A DNA stretch of 5,072 bases from assembly GCA_012516115.1 (NCBI GenBank), contig JAAYXC010000301.1, forward strand, positions 1-5,072, written 5' to 3'. Position 1 is the first letter of the stretch. Each line of letters begins with the position of its first letter. Shown here in pieces: positions 1 to 5,072 of the stretch. The translations under genes were made by a program, and so were the position numbers. The notes under the pieces were generated by a model. It ran no database searches, was not told where the DNA came from, and saw nothing but the letters and a program-made list of their open reading frames with translations. Source of the DNA: Bacillota bacterium. GTDB lineage: Bacteria > Bacillota > UBA4882 > JAAYXC01.

Positions 1-244
1 ACGTATTATATCACCTTCTCTACGGCCCAATATAGTATTATATTCAATTATAATAAACGTAAAAATTTGCCTAGCTTTCATGGTGAGTGATCAGGAGTAT
101 ATTGTCCTGCCTATGCCAACTTGTCTCCTCAGCCCTTCCTTATACTAGTCAAGCCGTAAACCGTACGAAAGAAAAGAACCACGCCGGTCCGGTGAAATCC
201 CTTTTTGACAAAGGCTCTCGGCCCACCGGGACGCGGAAGTACAG

Positions 245-264
245 ATCATAGCTCATCATAGCTC
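245..264. repeat. 10-bp tandem duplication (two copies)
   Basis: The unit ATCATAGCTC occurs twice back to back at 245-254 and 255-264, followed by one further matching base. It lies in non-coding spacer. The likely origin is replication slippage; a paired protein-binding site is possible but has no other support here. Confidence 0.75.
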
Positions 265-333
265 ACAAGATTCACCCCTCTGGCCATAAATTTTCCACCC
301 CGGCCGGCAGTTTCCTGCTTAAGGCATAATAAT

Positions 334-357
334 CAGGAAAAATTGCAGGAAAAATTG
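334..357. repeat. 12-bp tandem duplication (two copies) with an inverted partner
   Basis: The unit CAGGAAAAATTG occurs twice in exact tandem at 334-345 and 346-357. Just upstream, TTTCCTGC at 311-318 is the exact reverse complement of GCAGGAAA at 345-352, which spans the repeat junction, so the duplication also creates a possible stem-loop with an approximately 26-base spacer. It lies in the same spacer as the 10-bp duplication. No T-run follows that would make it a terminator. Confidence 0.75.
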
Positions 358-681
358 TTAGTTGATAGTAGAATCCCTTAAATGTTTCCCCGACCCTTCG
401 TCGATACTCGAATTCCAGGGAACGCTTCGCCACCGAGGAGGATGCGCCCGCTTCCTCTTGCCATCGGAGCACTTCTTGACGACAGGGACAAGAGCGCACT
501 CGCGATTCTCTTGGCTTCCTCGGGCCACATCTCGTCCAGGGAAAAGACTTCAAACTCCTTGGTTCAATGAAGCGGCATTGCCATCCTCATCCCAGGGATC
601 TGAAGGATCCGTCGGATCGGCCGCGAAACATGATCATCCGGATGGCCATAATCGGCGGCTTTCGCGGAGGAGGGTACAGTC

Positions 682-1281
682 ATGAAGGTCATAGCCAAAG
701 AAGCCAGACCGGAAGCGGCGGCCAAGGAGACCTACACCTACGGCGACTACCTTACTTGGCCCGACGACGAGCGGTGGGAACTGATCGACGGGGTTCCCTA
801 CAACATGAGTCCCGCTCCGTCCAGCTCGCATCAGAAAGTCTCCGGAGAACTTTTCAAGCAGATCGCCGTCTACCTGACGGGTAAAACCTGCGAGGTCTAT
901 GCCGCGCCCTTTGATGTGCGCCTGCCCAAAGGCGATGAAGCGGACGAATTGATCGAAACGGTCGTCCAACCGGACCTGTTGGTGGTCTGCGACCCGGAAA
1001 AGCTGGACGAACGCGGATGCAAGGGTGCGCCGGACTGGATAGTGGAAATCCTCTCCCCCCAAACGGCGGCGAAGGATATGAAGATCAAACGGGACCTTTA
1101 CGAACGGGTGGGGGTCAGGGAGTATTGGCTGGTCGATCCGGGCAATAGAACGGTTGAAGTCTATCAATCGGGAGACGGTGGGCGGTACGGACGGCCCGAG
1201 GTGTACGCCGCGGGCGATCGAGTGAAAGTCGGCGTTTTCCCCGATCTGGTCATCGATCTGGCGGCGGTTTTCGGCGGCTGA
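682..1281 (+). CDS. Uma2-family (DUF820) PD-(D/E)XK nuclease-like protein
   Basis: The product has 199 residues, the usual size for the Uma2/DUF820 family. Family hallmarks are visible in order: an N-terminal RWELIDGVPYNMSP stretch (31-44), a histidine at 50, VVQPDLLVVCD (94-104) with the likely metal-binding Asp98, PDWIVEILSP (117-126) with the likely catalytic Glu122, then KIKRDLYERVGVREYWLVDP (134-153), the conserved lysine and tyrosine helix followed by the EYWLVDP strand. By family knowledge this is a restriction-endonuclease-like fold of the PD-(D/E)XK type. The biological role of most members is unknown; they are often scattered in many copies per genome. The start is well supported by GGAGGAGGG at 666-674, seven bases before the ATG. 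The gene stands alone on the plus strand and converges on the flavin reductase remnant. I see no cognate methylase or antitoxin beside it. The family call is firm; the cellular role is not known. Confidence 0.93.
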   Translation: MKVIAKEARPEAAAKETYTYGDYLTWPDDERWELIDGVPYNMSPAPSSSHQKVSGELFKQIAVYLTGKTCEVYAAPFDVRLPKGDEADELIETVVQPDLLVVCDPEKLDERGCKGAPDWIVEILSPQTAAKDMKIKRDLYERVGVREYWLVDPGNRTVEVYQSGDGGRYGRPEVYAAGDRVKVGVFPDLVIDLAAVFGG

Positions 1282-1682
1282 GCGCAGACCATCCTTTTCT
1301 TTACCGCCGGCCTCTTCAGGTTCCGGTCCTCGTTATACACGTTCCCCACCCGCTCCAGCAGGCCCAATCCGCTCCAACCCCTGGCGAAGGTCACCGGGTG
1401 CAGCGGCTCGTTGAAGCTGTACATCAGGACCATGGCCCGCATCCGCTTGGCGGGATCCGGGTCGAGGACCTCGTCGGCCACGGCCGCGAGTTCCACCCGG
1501 CCGGCGAAAAGGTGTCGACAACCCCCTTCCAGCAGCGGACGGTGCCAGCTCAGGCGGCACTCCAAGAGCGGCGCGCGCATCGTACGCCCCGGCTCCGGCG
1601 TGAAGCCGGCCGCAGCGCTCTCGTCCTCGTCCGGCCTGTGGCTCCCGATGGTCCGGAATTCATAGCTTCTCCCATCTCTCAA
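1282..1682 (-). pseudogene. flavin reductase/flavoredoxin-like remnant, N-terminus missing
   Basis: Reading from a TTG at 1682, the frame encodes GSHRPDEDESAAAGFTPEPG, then RAPLLECRLSW, HLFAGRVELAAVADEVLDPDP and NEPLHPV. This order matches the second half of flavin reductase-like FMN-binding split-barrel proteins (flavoredoxins): an 'xxDxxKFaaaGLTP' segment, an 'aPll..CpvnlECRl' segment and an 'HtlFiGeVv...aDeevLd' strand. Full proteins of this kind have about 180-200 residues. Here the N-terminal FMN-binding half is absent, because the neighbouring aldo/keto reductase begins immediately upstream. The TTG overlaps the TGA stop of that gene (TTGA) and lacks a Shine-Dalgarno. A short in-frame loss near 'APLL-ECRL' is also possible. 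The frame stays open past 1282 down to a stop at 1164, antisense to the Uma2 gene, which suggests that its own stop was lost. I read it as a decayed gene. A short translated, coupled product cannot be excluded. Confidence 0.55.
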
Positions 1683-2512
1683 AAATCGAAATGATCCGGA
1701 TCCGACCCGAACCGCCGGCCGGCGTCGAGGCCGTCCAACAGGGCCATATCTTCCGCCGAGAGCTCGAAATCGAAGATTTGCATGTTCTCGAGGATCCGTT
1801 CCCGGTGCACGGACTTGGGGATCGTGACCACCTCGTGCTGGAGATCCCAGCGCAGGACGATCTGGGCGGGCGTCTTGCCGTATTTCTCCGCCAGCCGACG
1901 TATCTCCGGGATTTCCACCACATGTCCCTGCATCAGGGGGCTCCAGGCCTCGACCTGGATCCCGTGCTCCCGGCAGAAGCGGAGCAGATCGGGCTGGACG
2001 AGCAGGGGATGGAACTCGATCTGGTTCACCGCCGGAACGAGGGAGGTTTTGGCCAGCAGATCCTCCAGGTGATGACGGAGAAAATTGCTAACCCCCACGG
2101 CTTTCGCCTTCCCGCTACGGTAGATTTCCTCCATCACCTTCCAGGCTTCGATGTAACGCCCCTTCACCGGCCAGTGGATCAGATAGAGATCGACGTAATC
2201 CAGGCCCAGCCGGTCCAGGCTCTCCTGGAAGGCCCGCCGCACGGTGCCCGCCCGCAGGTCGTCGTTCCAGACCTTGGTGGTGACGAAGATCTCCTCCCGC
2301 GGGATGCCGCTCGCGCGGATGGCTTTGCCCACGCCGCGTTCGTTGCGGTAAACGGCGGCCGTGTCGATGCTGCGATACCCGGCCTCAAGCGCCCATTTAA
2401 CCGCGCGCTCCACTTCCTCCCCTTCCTTGGTGCGAAAGACGCCCAACCCCAGCCAGGGCATGCCCACGCCGTTATTGAGCACGGCGCGGTCGGCGATGGA
2501 AGCGATCTTCAT
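1679..2512 (-). CDS. aldo/keto reductase
   Basis: The product is a complete 277-residue NADPH-dependent aldo/keto reductase of the group that includes 2,5-diketo-D-gluconate reductase and related carbonyl reductases; it would act in the cytoplasm. The family tetrad is intact: Asp50 (in AGYRSIDTA), Tyr55 (VYRNERGVG), Lys80 (VTTKVWN) and His113 (LIHWP). Other hallmarks are MPWLGLGVF (18-26), GVSNF (140-144), NQIEFHPL (163-170) and the cofactor-binding IPKSVHRERI (231-240). The C-terminus, FGSDPDHFDF, is the normal family ending, so the gene is full length. The start is supported by GAAGGGGG at 2527-2520 with seven bases to the ATG. It is divergent from the NlpC/P60 gene, and its stop overlaps the start of the flavin reductase remnant, so the two probably formed one redox unit. 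The exact substrate cannot be read from the sequence. Confidence 0.97.
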   Translation of the reverse strand: MKIASIADRAVLNNGVGMPWLGLGVFRTKEGEEVERAVKWALEAGYRSIDTAAVYRNERGVGKAIRASGIPREEIFVTTKVWNDDLRAGTVRRAFQESLDRLGLDYVDLYLIHWPVKGRYIEAWKVMEEIYRSGKAKAVGVSNFLRHHLEDLLAKTSLVPAVNQIEFHPLLVQPDLLRFCREHGIQVEAWSPLMQGHVVEIPEIRRLAEKYGKTPAQIVLRWDLQHEVVTIPKSVHRERILENMQIFDFELSAEDMALLDGLDAGRRFGSDPDHFDF

Positions 2513-2848
2513 GGTGATTCCCCCTTCGGCACTCGGGATGGCCCCGGCCGGACTTCATTCCTCGTCCTCACGCCCTCGTCCGGCCGCGTCTCCAATTCTC
2601 GCAATATATTCGCGGCCTCCGGCCCATCATCCTTTGGGACCAGGAGCCTCGAGGTTTAAGGCCTGGCAACGTGGTCTTCTCCCTCATTCTATCATTCTTC
2701 CGGAGGAGGAAACGGAACTCGTTTAGAAGCCAAAGACTGGCAAGCCCTTAACGCGATCGAGAAATTGCCAGCGTTTTTCTGAAGGTTTGGCCCGTCCGGC
2801 CGCGAAGATCCGCGATCATCCTAAACTCTCGGCGGGGAATGTTTGCGG
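2513..2848. other. divergent intergenic region
   Basis: This spacer separates the divergent aldo/keto reductase and NlpC/P60 genes and should hold both promoters, but no clear -35/-10 pair stands out. GGAGGAGG at 2702-2709 looks like a Shine-Dalgarno but has no start codon at a useful distance. An open minus-strand frame ends exactly at the aldo/keto reductase start (CCATGA overlap) but has no ATG or GTG start and is not called. The most structured part is the inverted repeat at 2737-2771. Confidence 0.5.
2737..2778 (+). repeat. 7-bp inverted repeat followed by a T5 run
   Basis: CTGGCAA at 2737-2743 and TTGCCAG at 2765-2771 are perfect inverted copies 21 bases apart, followed by CGTTTTT to 2778. 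It sits about 70 bases upstream of the NlpC/P60 start. The long loop and A+T-containing stem make it a weak terminator. It could equally be an operator or an attenuator in the leader. A second, competing pairing ACGC (2751-2754) with GCGT (2771-2774) overlaps it. Confidence 0.35.
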
Positions 2849-3388
2849 ATGCCGCGCAAGTACATAACTTTCTTGATCCTTCTTCTCGCGCTCGCTGGTT
2901 GTTCATCCCCCCCTCCCTTACGCCAGGCCGTGCTCTGGGATTGGGAGGCCAGCGAAGCGCTGCGTCTGGCCCTGACCAGGCTCGGTTGCCCCTATGTCCT
3001 CGGGGCGCAGGGGCCGTGGCAGTTCGACTGCTCCGGCCTGGTTGTCTGGGCGTACCGGCAGGCCTATCCCGCCTTGCGCTTTCTGGACGAATCGTCGAAC
3101 GTCGTCGACGACGCCACCGCGGACATCCTCTGGCGTTACAACGTGGAACGGATCACGCCCGCGAACGCTCGTCCCGGGGACCTGGTCTTCCTGACCTGGA
3201 CCCCCGGCCGCGTGGCGCACGTCGGGCTCTTCCGCCGCTGGCTCGGCGAGGGGGTCTTCGAACTGGTCCACGCCTCTTCCTACCACGGCATGGTCGTGGC
3301 CGAACCATGGTCTTTGACGGAGCCTGGGCGCATGTGGCTGGTGGGTCTGGGCAGGCTGCGGACGGTGACCGGCTTACCCCTCCATTGA
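2849..3388 (+). CDS. NlpC/P60 family lipoprotein (putative cell-wall peptidase)
   Basis: The product has 179 residues. It opens with a lipoprotein signal: MPRK, a hydrophobic run (YITFLILLLALAG) and a lipobox LAGC with Cys18 as the lipidated residue. An NlpC/P60 domain follows: the catalytic cysteine Cys61 in FDCSGLVVWAY, preceded by LGCPYVLGAQGPWQ, then the PGDLVFL turn (about 109-115), the catalytic histidine His124 in AHVGLF, and a third polar histidine, His141, in LVHASS. By family knowledge these are cysteine peptidases that cut peptide stems of peptidoglycan, typically after D-glutamate. It would act anchored to a membrane facing the envelope. No binding domain (SH3, LysM) is attached. 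I chose the ATG at 2849; a TTG two codons earlier (2843) lies nearer the GGCGGGG at 2831-2837 and is an alternative that adds two residues. The gene is monocistronic, since its downstream neighbour is convergent. Confidence 0.93.
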   Translation: MPRKYITFLILLLALAGCSSPPPLRQAVLWDWEASEALRLALTRLGCPYVLGAQGPWQFDCSGLVVWAYRQAYPALRFLDESSNVVDDATADILWRYNVERITPANARPGDLVFLTWTPGRVAHVGLFRRWLGEGVFELVHASSYHGMVVAEPWSLTEPGRMWLVGLGRLRTVTGLPLH

Positions 3389-3577
3389 GCTGTCATTATC
3401 TTGCTCATACGGCCGTCGGGACTTCTCCCGTCATTTCCATCGTCAAGCGTTATACCCTATGGAACTTACTTGTAATCCGTTCTTTTCGGGAGGCGAGATT
3501 CCTCATTATTTAATCTATGTAGCGGACCATTTCAGACTGTAAGGCCAACTAGTAATCCAATAAGCTTTCTCTGTCGC

Positions 3578-3606
3578 CCCGCCCTGCGACACAGGCGGGT
3601 GTTTTA
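3578..3606 (+). terminator. candidate terminator for the NlpC/P60 gene
   Basis: CCCGCC (3578-3583) pairs with GGCGGG (3594-3599) around a ten-base loop, followed by TGTTTTA. It lies about 190 bases past the stop codon, in the convergent spacer. A weaker hairpin nearer the gene, CGGGA-CTTC-TCCCG at 3417-3430, has almost no T-run. The first arm also competes with an overlapping 6-bp hairpin, TGTCGC (3572-3577) with GCGACA (3586-3591). Confidence 0.45.
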
Positions 3607-3623
3607 CGATCGGATGGTAACAT

Positions 3624-3651
3624 ATAAAGGCCGGGCGCATCCGTCCGGCCT
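3624..3651 (-). terminator. candidate terminator for the barrel gene
   Basis: On the minus strand AGGCCGG (3651-3645) pairs with CCGGCCT (3634-3628) around a ten-base loop, followed by TTATATG. It begins about 30 bases past the stop of the barrel gene, the expected place for intrinsic termination. The T-run is interrupted, so it may be weak. Confidence 0.55.
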
Positions 3652-3681
3652 CGTGGGTCTGAATATGCTGCCTCTCTGGCC

Positions 3682-4353
3682 TCAGAATCTATACTCCGCA
3701 CCGGCCACAAACCCTTTAAGTTTACCGTCGTCGTCTTTAAAGCCGCCGCCAATCGAACGGTAACCGAGGTAAACACCCAACGAGTCGCTGAATCGATAGG
3801 TACCTCGCAATTCAAAGAGCGACATGATGATGTCCTTGTCGTAGGTATACGTATAATTATATTCAGTGTATTCATACTCAGGGGAAATGCCGCACAAATA
3901 CAACCCGGTGATGGATAGGGGTTCCATGGATAATCTGCCTTTTAGGCCAACCGCAAAGCCGGTGAACTTCTCTGCTTCAACAAAACCGTAACCTTCTTCT
4001 TTTGCCCCAATGGCCAAGCTCATGTATCCACCGAGGGCGGCCAGGCTAAAGGTATCACCGCCGAGAAGATTATAGCCGCCATAAGCGGCAAAAACACTAC
4101 TGGCGCCGGAGTATGGCTCAGGATATTCTGGGTCGGTGCCGAGGTCAAAACTGTAGACCCCCCCGAAAACGAAAGGATCCATGTCATACTCGGCGCCGAT
4201 GGTGAAATAGGAGATGCCGTCGGCCCAATAATCAAAAAAACCGGAGGCGACTGAGGAACCATAGTCACCGTAGACCGTGGACTCGGCCATGGCGTCCGAA
4301 CCGAAACAAAAGATTCTGAAAGCGACCACGAGCAAGACGAGCAGTTTCTTCAA
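3682..4353 (-). CDS. small outer-membrane beta-barrel protein, function unknown
   Basis: The product has 223 residues if read from the TTG at 4353. That start is favoured by GGAGG at 4365-4361 with seven bases of spacing, and by the signal peptide that begins exactly there: MKKLLVLLVVAF...SDAMA with a signal-peptidase I site after residue 23 (AMA/ES). The frame is open upstream to an ATG at 4482, but that start has no well-placed ribosome site and would bury the signal sequence. The mature part, about 200 residues, alternates aromatic/small residues in eight to ten strand-like segments with GG, GY and YG turns (for example FVFGGVYSFDLG, SVFAAYGGYNL, GVYLGYRSIGGG) and ends in AEYRF. The terminal phenylalanine is the usual signal for the BAM assembly machinery. 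A tyrosine-rich stretch, PEYEYTEYNYTYTYDKD, lies near 158-174. It resembles OmpA/OmpW-like eight-stranded barrels in size, but I cannot assign a named family. Its composition is visibly more A+T-rich than its neighbours. Confidence 0.8.
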   Translation of the reverse strand: MKKLLVLLVVAFRIFCFGSDAMAESTVYGDYGSSVASGFFDYWADGISYFTIGAEYDMDPFVFGGVYSFDLGTDPEYPEPYSGASSVFAAYGGYNLLGGDTFSLAALGGYMSLAIGAKEEGYGFVEAEKFTGFAVGLKGRLSMEPLSITGLYLCGISPEYEYTEYNYTYTYDKDIIMSLFELRGTYRFSDSLGVYLGYRSIGGGFKDDDGKLKGFVAGAEYRF

Positions 4354-4360
4354 TTCAGAA

Positions 4361-4365
4361 CCTCC
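4361..4365 (-). promoter_or_regulatory. ribosome binding site that fixes a TTG start
   Basis: GGAGG on the minus strand lies seven bases before the TTG at 4353-4351 and immediately precedes the MKKLL signal peptide. It decides against the ATG at 4482, which would add 43 residues with no signal-like character. Confidence 0.75.
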
Positions 4366-4512
4366 AAATATATTAGGGTATGAGAGATAAAGATTAACAT
4401 CTACATCGTGTCCCGGTCTCCTTCTCGACAATGTATGGGTATGGAACGCATTAAAGCCCGCCAGCCAGAACCTTCCGGTCATGATAAATCAATGATTTCC
4501 TTCCTTCTCCTT

Positions 4513-4555
4513 AATAAAATATAAGGAGCCGCGGCACTCCGCCCGCAGCCCCTTA
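4513..4555 (-). terminator. strong intrinsic terminator
   Basis: On the minus strand, positions 4554-4543 (AAGGGGCTGCGG) pair with 4534-4523 (CCGCGGCTCCTT) over twelve positions including two G-U wobbles in RNA. A further A-T pair sits outside (4555/4522), the loop is eight bases, and TATATTTTATT follows. It lies about 200 bases beyond the LysM stop and 160 bases before the barrel start, so it would isolate the barrel gene from anything upstream. The nearest upstream gene already has its own terminator, which raises the question of what this one ends. Confidence 0.75.
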
Positions 4556-4720
4556 GCTTATTCCCCGCCCAGTCCTCATGCCCCATATTGACCAGGGAGT
4601 CTGTGCTTACCGAAGGGGAGTCGCCCGGTTCTTTCGATGGACAGCCCCGCAGCTTCTCGACGGCATCATGGCATCGCGGGATCGTCGGATGTATCTATAT
4701 ACCTCATGTCTGGACCCATC
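4556..4720 (-). other. structured intergenic stretch, possible small RNA
   Basis: This GC-rich stretch of about 165 bases lies between two minus-strand terminators and has no credible protein gene. On the minus strand, CTGT (4644-4641) can pair with ACAG (4604-4601), extended by GGG with CCC across a small bulge (4648-4645 and 4597-4595). ACCG (4629-4626) can pair inside it with CGGT (4612-4609). CGACG/CGTCG arms lie near 4685 and 4660. I do not recognise a known riboswitch, 6S, SRP, tmRNA or RNase P signature. It may be an independent small RNA ending at the strong terminator, a leader, or plain spacer; evidence is only structural. Confidence 0.25.
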
Positions 4721-4753
4721 TTAAGAACGGATCCGGATTGTCCGGTGATCCGT
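4721..4753 (-). terminator. terminator of the LysM gene
   Basis: Five bases past the stop codon, the minus strand carries ACGGAT (4753-4748), a two-base bulge, CCGGA (4745-4741), a three-base loop, TCCGG (4737-4733) and ATCCGT (4732-4727): an eleven-pair stem with one bulge, followed by TCTTAA. The stem is strong and the T-run poor. Position and strand fit termination of the LysM gene. Confidence 0.6.
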
Positions 4754-4758
4754 CCGGG

Positions 4759-5072
4759 TTACACCTCGCGCGGGATGCAGATCTGCTGGCCGATCAGCAA
4801 TGCCTCCGGATCGATCCCCGGATTGAGATCCATGATCGAGACGACGGTGGTATTGAACCGGCGCGCCAAAGCGAACAGGGTGTCACCGGGTTGAATCGTG
4901 TAGGTGAAGGTCCCGACCGGGCAGGTTACGGGCGGCACCGCCAACGGGATGCAGACGACCTGGCCCACGAAAAGCCGGTCCGGGTCGACCCCCGGATTGG
5001 CCTCCAGGAGGTCGTCCAGGGAAACGTTGAAAAGGCGCGCCAGGGAAAAGAACGTGTCTCCCGGCCTGATGG
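4759..5072 (-). CDS. LysM-repeat protein, C-terminal part (runs off the window)
   Basis: The visible part is the last 103 residues; the start lies beyond the right edge, so size and signal peptide are unknown. It consists of two LysM domains. The first is cut at its start (residues 1-42: IRPGDTFFSLARLFNVS...LEANPGVDP...VGQVVCIP). A short proline-rich linker with a cysteine follows (LAVPPVTCPVGTF). The second is complete (57-100: YTIQPGDTLFALARRFN...DLNPGIDP...IGQQICIP), then REV and a TAA stop. LysM domains bind the N-acetylglucosamine backbone of peptidoglycan or chitin, so the protein acts outside the membrane. The paired CIP cysteines and the linker cysteine are typical of tandem LysM proteins that I associate with Clostridia, some of them spore- or cortex-related; that link is inference. 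A catalytic domain, if any, would be upstream. A GTG inside the first repeat (near 4968) is not a plausible start because it would split the domain. Confidence 0.92.
   Translation of the reverse strand, partial: IRPGDTFFSLARLFNVSLDDLLEANPGVDPDRLFVGQVVCIPLAVPPVTCPVGTFTYTIQPGDTLFALARRFNTTVVSIMDLNPGIDPEALLIGQQICIPREV

Larger units (their letters stand above)
1..665. other. spacer with no convincing gene
   Basis: About the first 360 bases are rich in A+T and broken by stops in all frames. TATAAT-like words occur on both strands near the left edge (plus 49-54, minus 10-5), but neither has a good -35 partner at 17 bases, so I do not call a promoter. A long imperfect inverted repeat joins 187-194 (GTCCGGTG) to 224-232 (CACCGG, one extra G, AC). 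From about 380 to 660 the composition becomes GC-rich and short open frames appear on both strands, but none has a ribosome binding site, a plausible length or a recognisable motif. The stretch could hold the Uma2 promoter or decayed sequence. The open frame running in from base 1 on the plus strand stops after about 30 codons and resembles nothing I know. Confidence 0.5.

Noticed and set aside
80..148. 22-codon ORF in the left A+T-rich spacer
   Set aside because: Too short, without a ribosome site or recognisable sequence.
187..232. CCGGTGAAATCC word with a distal CACCGG arm, reminiscent of a piece of the cobalamin riboswitch core
   Set aside because: The remaining conserved boxes are absent and no downstream gene of fitting function follows closely.
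634..1167. Long minus-strand open frame antisense to the Uma2 gene
   Set aside because: It mirrors the GC-rich codons of a clearly recognised gene, has no ribosome site and encodes no recognisable motif.
1691..2659. 322-codon plus-strand open frame opposite the aldo/keto reductase
   Set aside because: The opposite strand encodes a full, motif-complete aldo/keto reductase; the plus-strand product is a His/Pro/Gly-rich shadow with no family features.
2513..2660. Minus-strand open frame whose stop overlaps the aldo/keto reductase start (ATGA)
   Set aside because: The overlap is tempting as translational coupling, but the frame opens after a TAA near 2655 and contains no ATG or GTG start and no known domain.
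2839..3513. 224-codon plus-strand frame overlapping the NlpC/P60 gene
   Set aside because: The frame of the lipoprotein carries lipobox and catalytic Cys/His; this one is Arg/Pro/Gly-rich, as expected of a frame-shifted shadow.
3459..3542. 27-residue plus-strand ORF starting at ATG 3459
   Set aside because: No ribosome binding site, no recognisable motif, and it lies in a convergent spacer with frequent stops.
4354..4482. N-terminal extension of the barrel protein to an ATG at 4482
   Set aside because: No well-placed Shine-Dalgarno, and the signal peptide and a good GGAGG point to the TTG at 4353.

Overview
The window looks like ordinary bacterial chromosome from a GC-rich organism whose envelope carries both a lipoprotein and an outer-membrane-type beta-barrel, so a diderm is most likely. 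The LysM protein at the right edge has the repeat style (QPGDTLF, NPGIDP, CIP) that I associate with spore-forming or related Clostridia. A diderm Firmicute or a deltaproteobacterium-like lineage are both possible, and I cannot choose between them from this window. I see no transposase, integrase, phage gene, CRISPR array, tRNA or rRNA.

Layout. 1-665: A+T-rich to mixed spacer with no convincing gene and two small tandem duplications. 682-1281 (+): a complete Uma2-family (DUF820) PD-(D/E)XK nuclease-like protein behind a strong Shine-Dalgarno. 1282-1682 (-): a remnant resembling the C-terminal part of a flavin reductase/flavoredoxin, 5'-truncated and converging on the Uma2 gene. 1679-2512 (-): a complete aldo/keto reductase with the full catalytic tetrad; its stop overlaps the first possible start of the flavin reductase remnant. 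2513-2848: divergent spacer with an inverted repeat. 2849-3388 (+): a secreted NlpC/P60 lipoprotein, probably a cell-wall peptidase. 3389-3681: convergent spacer with a terminator candidate on each strand. 3682-4353 (-): a small signal-peptide-bearing beta-barrel protein read from a TTG start. 4354-4758: a long spacer holding two minus-strand terminators and a structured stretch between them. 4759-5072 (-): the C-terminal end of a LysM-repeat protein running off the right edge.

The genes do not form one pathway. The right half has an envelope theme (NlpC/P60 lipoprotein, barrel, LysM protein), but the three genes are separated by long spacers and terminators and so look like single-gene transcription units. 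The left half has a putative two-gene redox unit (aldo/keto reductase followed by the flavin reductase remnant) facing the Uma2 gene. I found no clear evidence of a new multi-gene system. The points most worth checking are the structured, terminator-bounded stretch at 4513-4720, the decayed flavin reductase, and the unassigned barrel.
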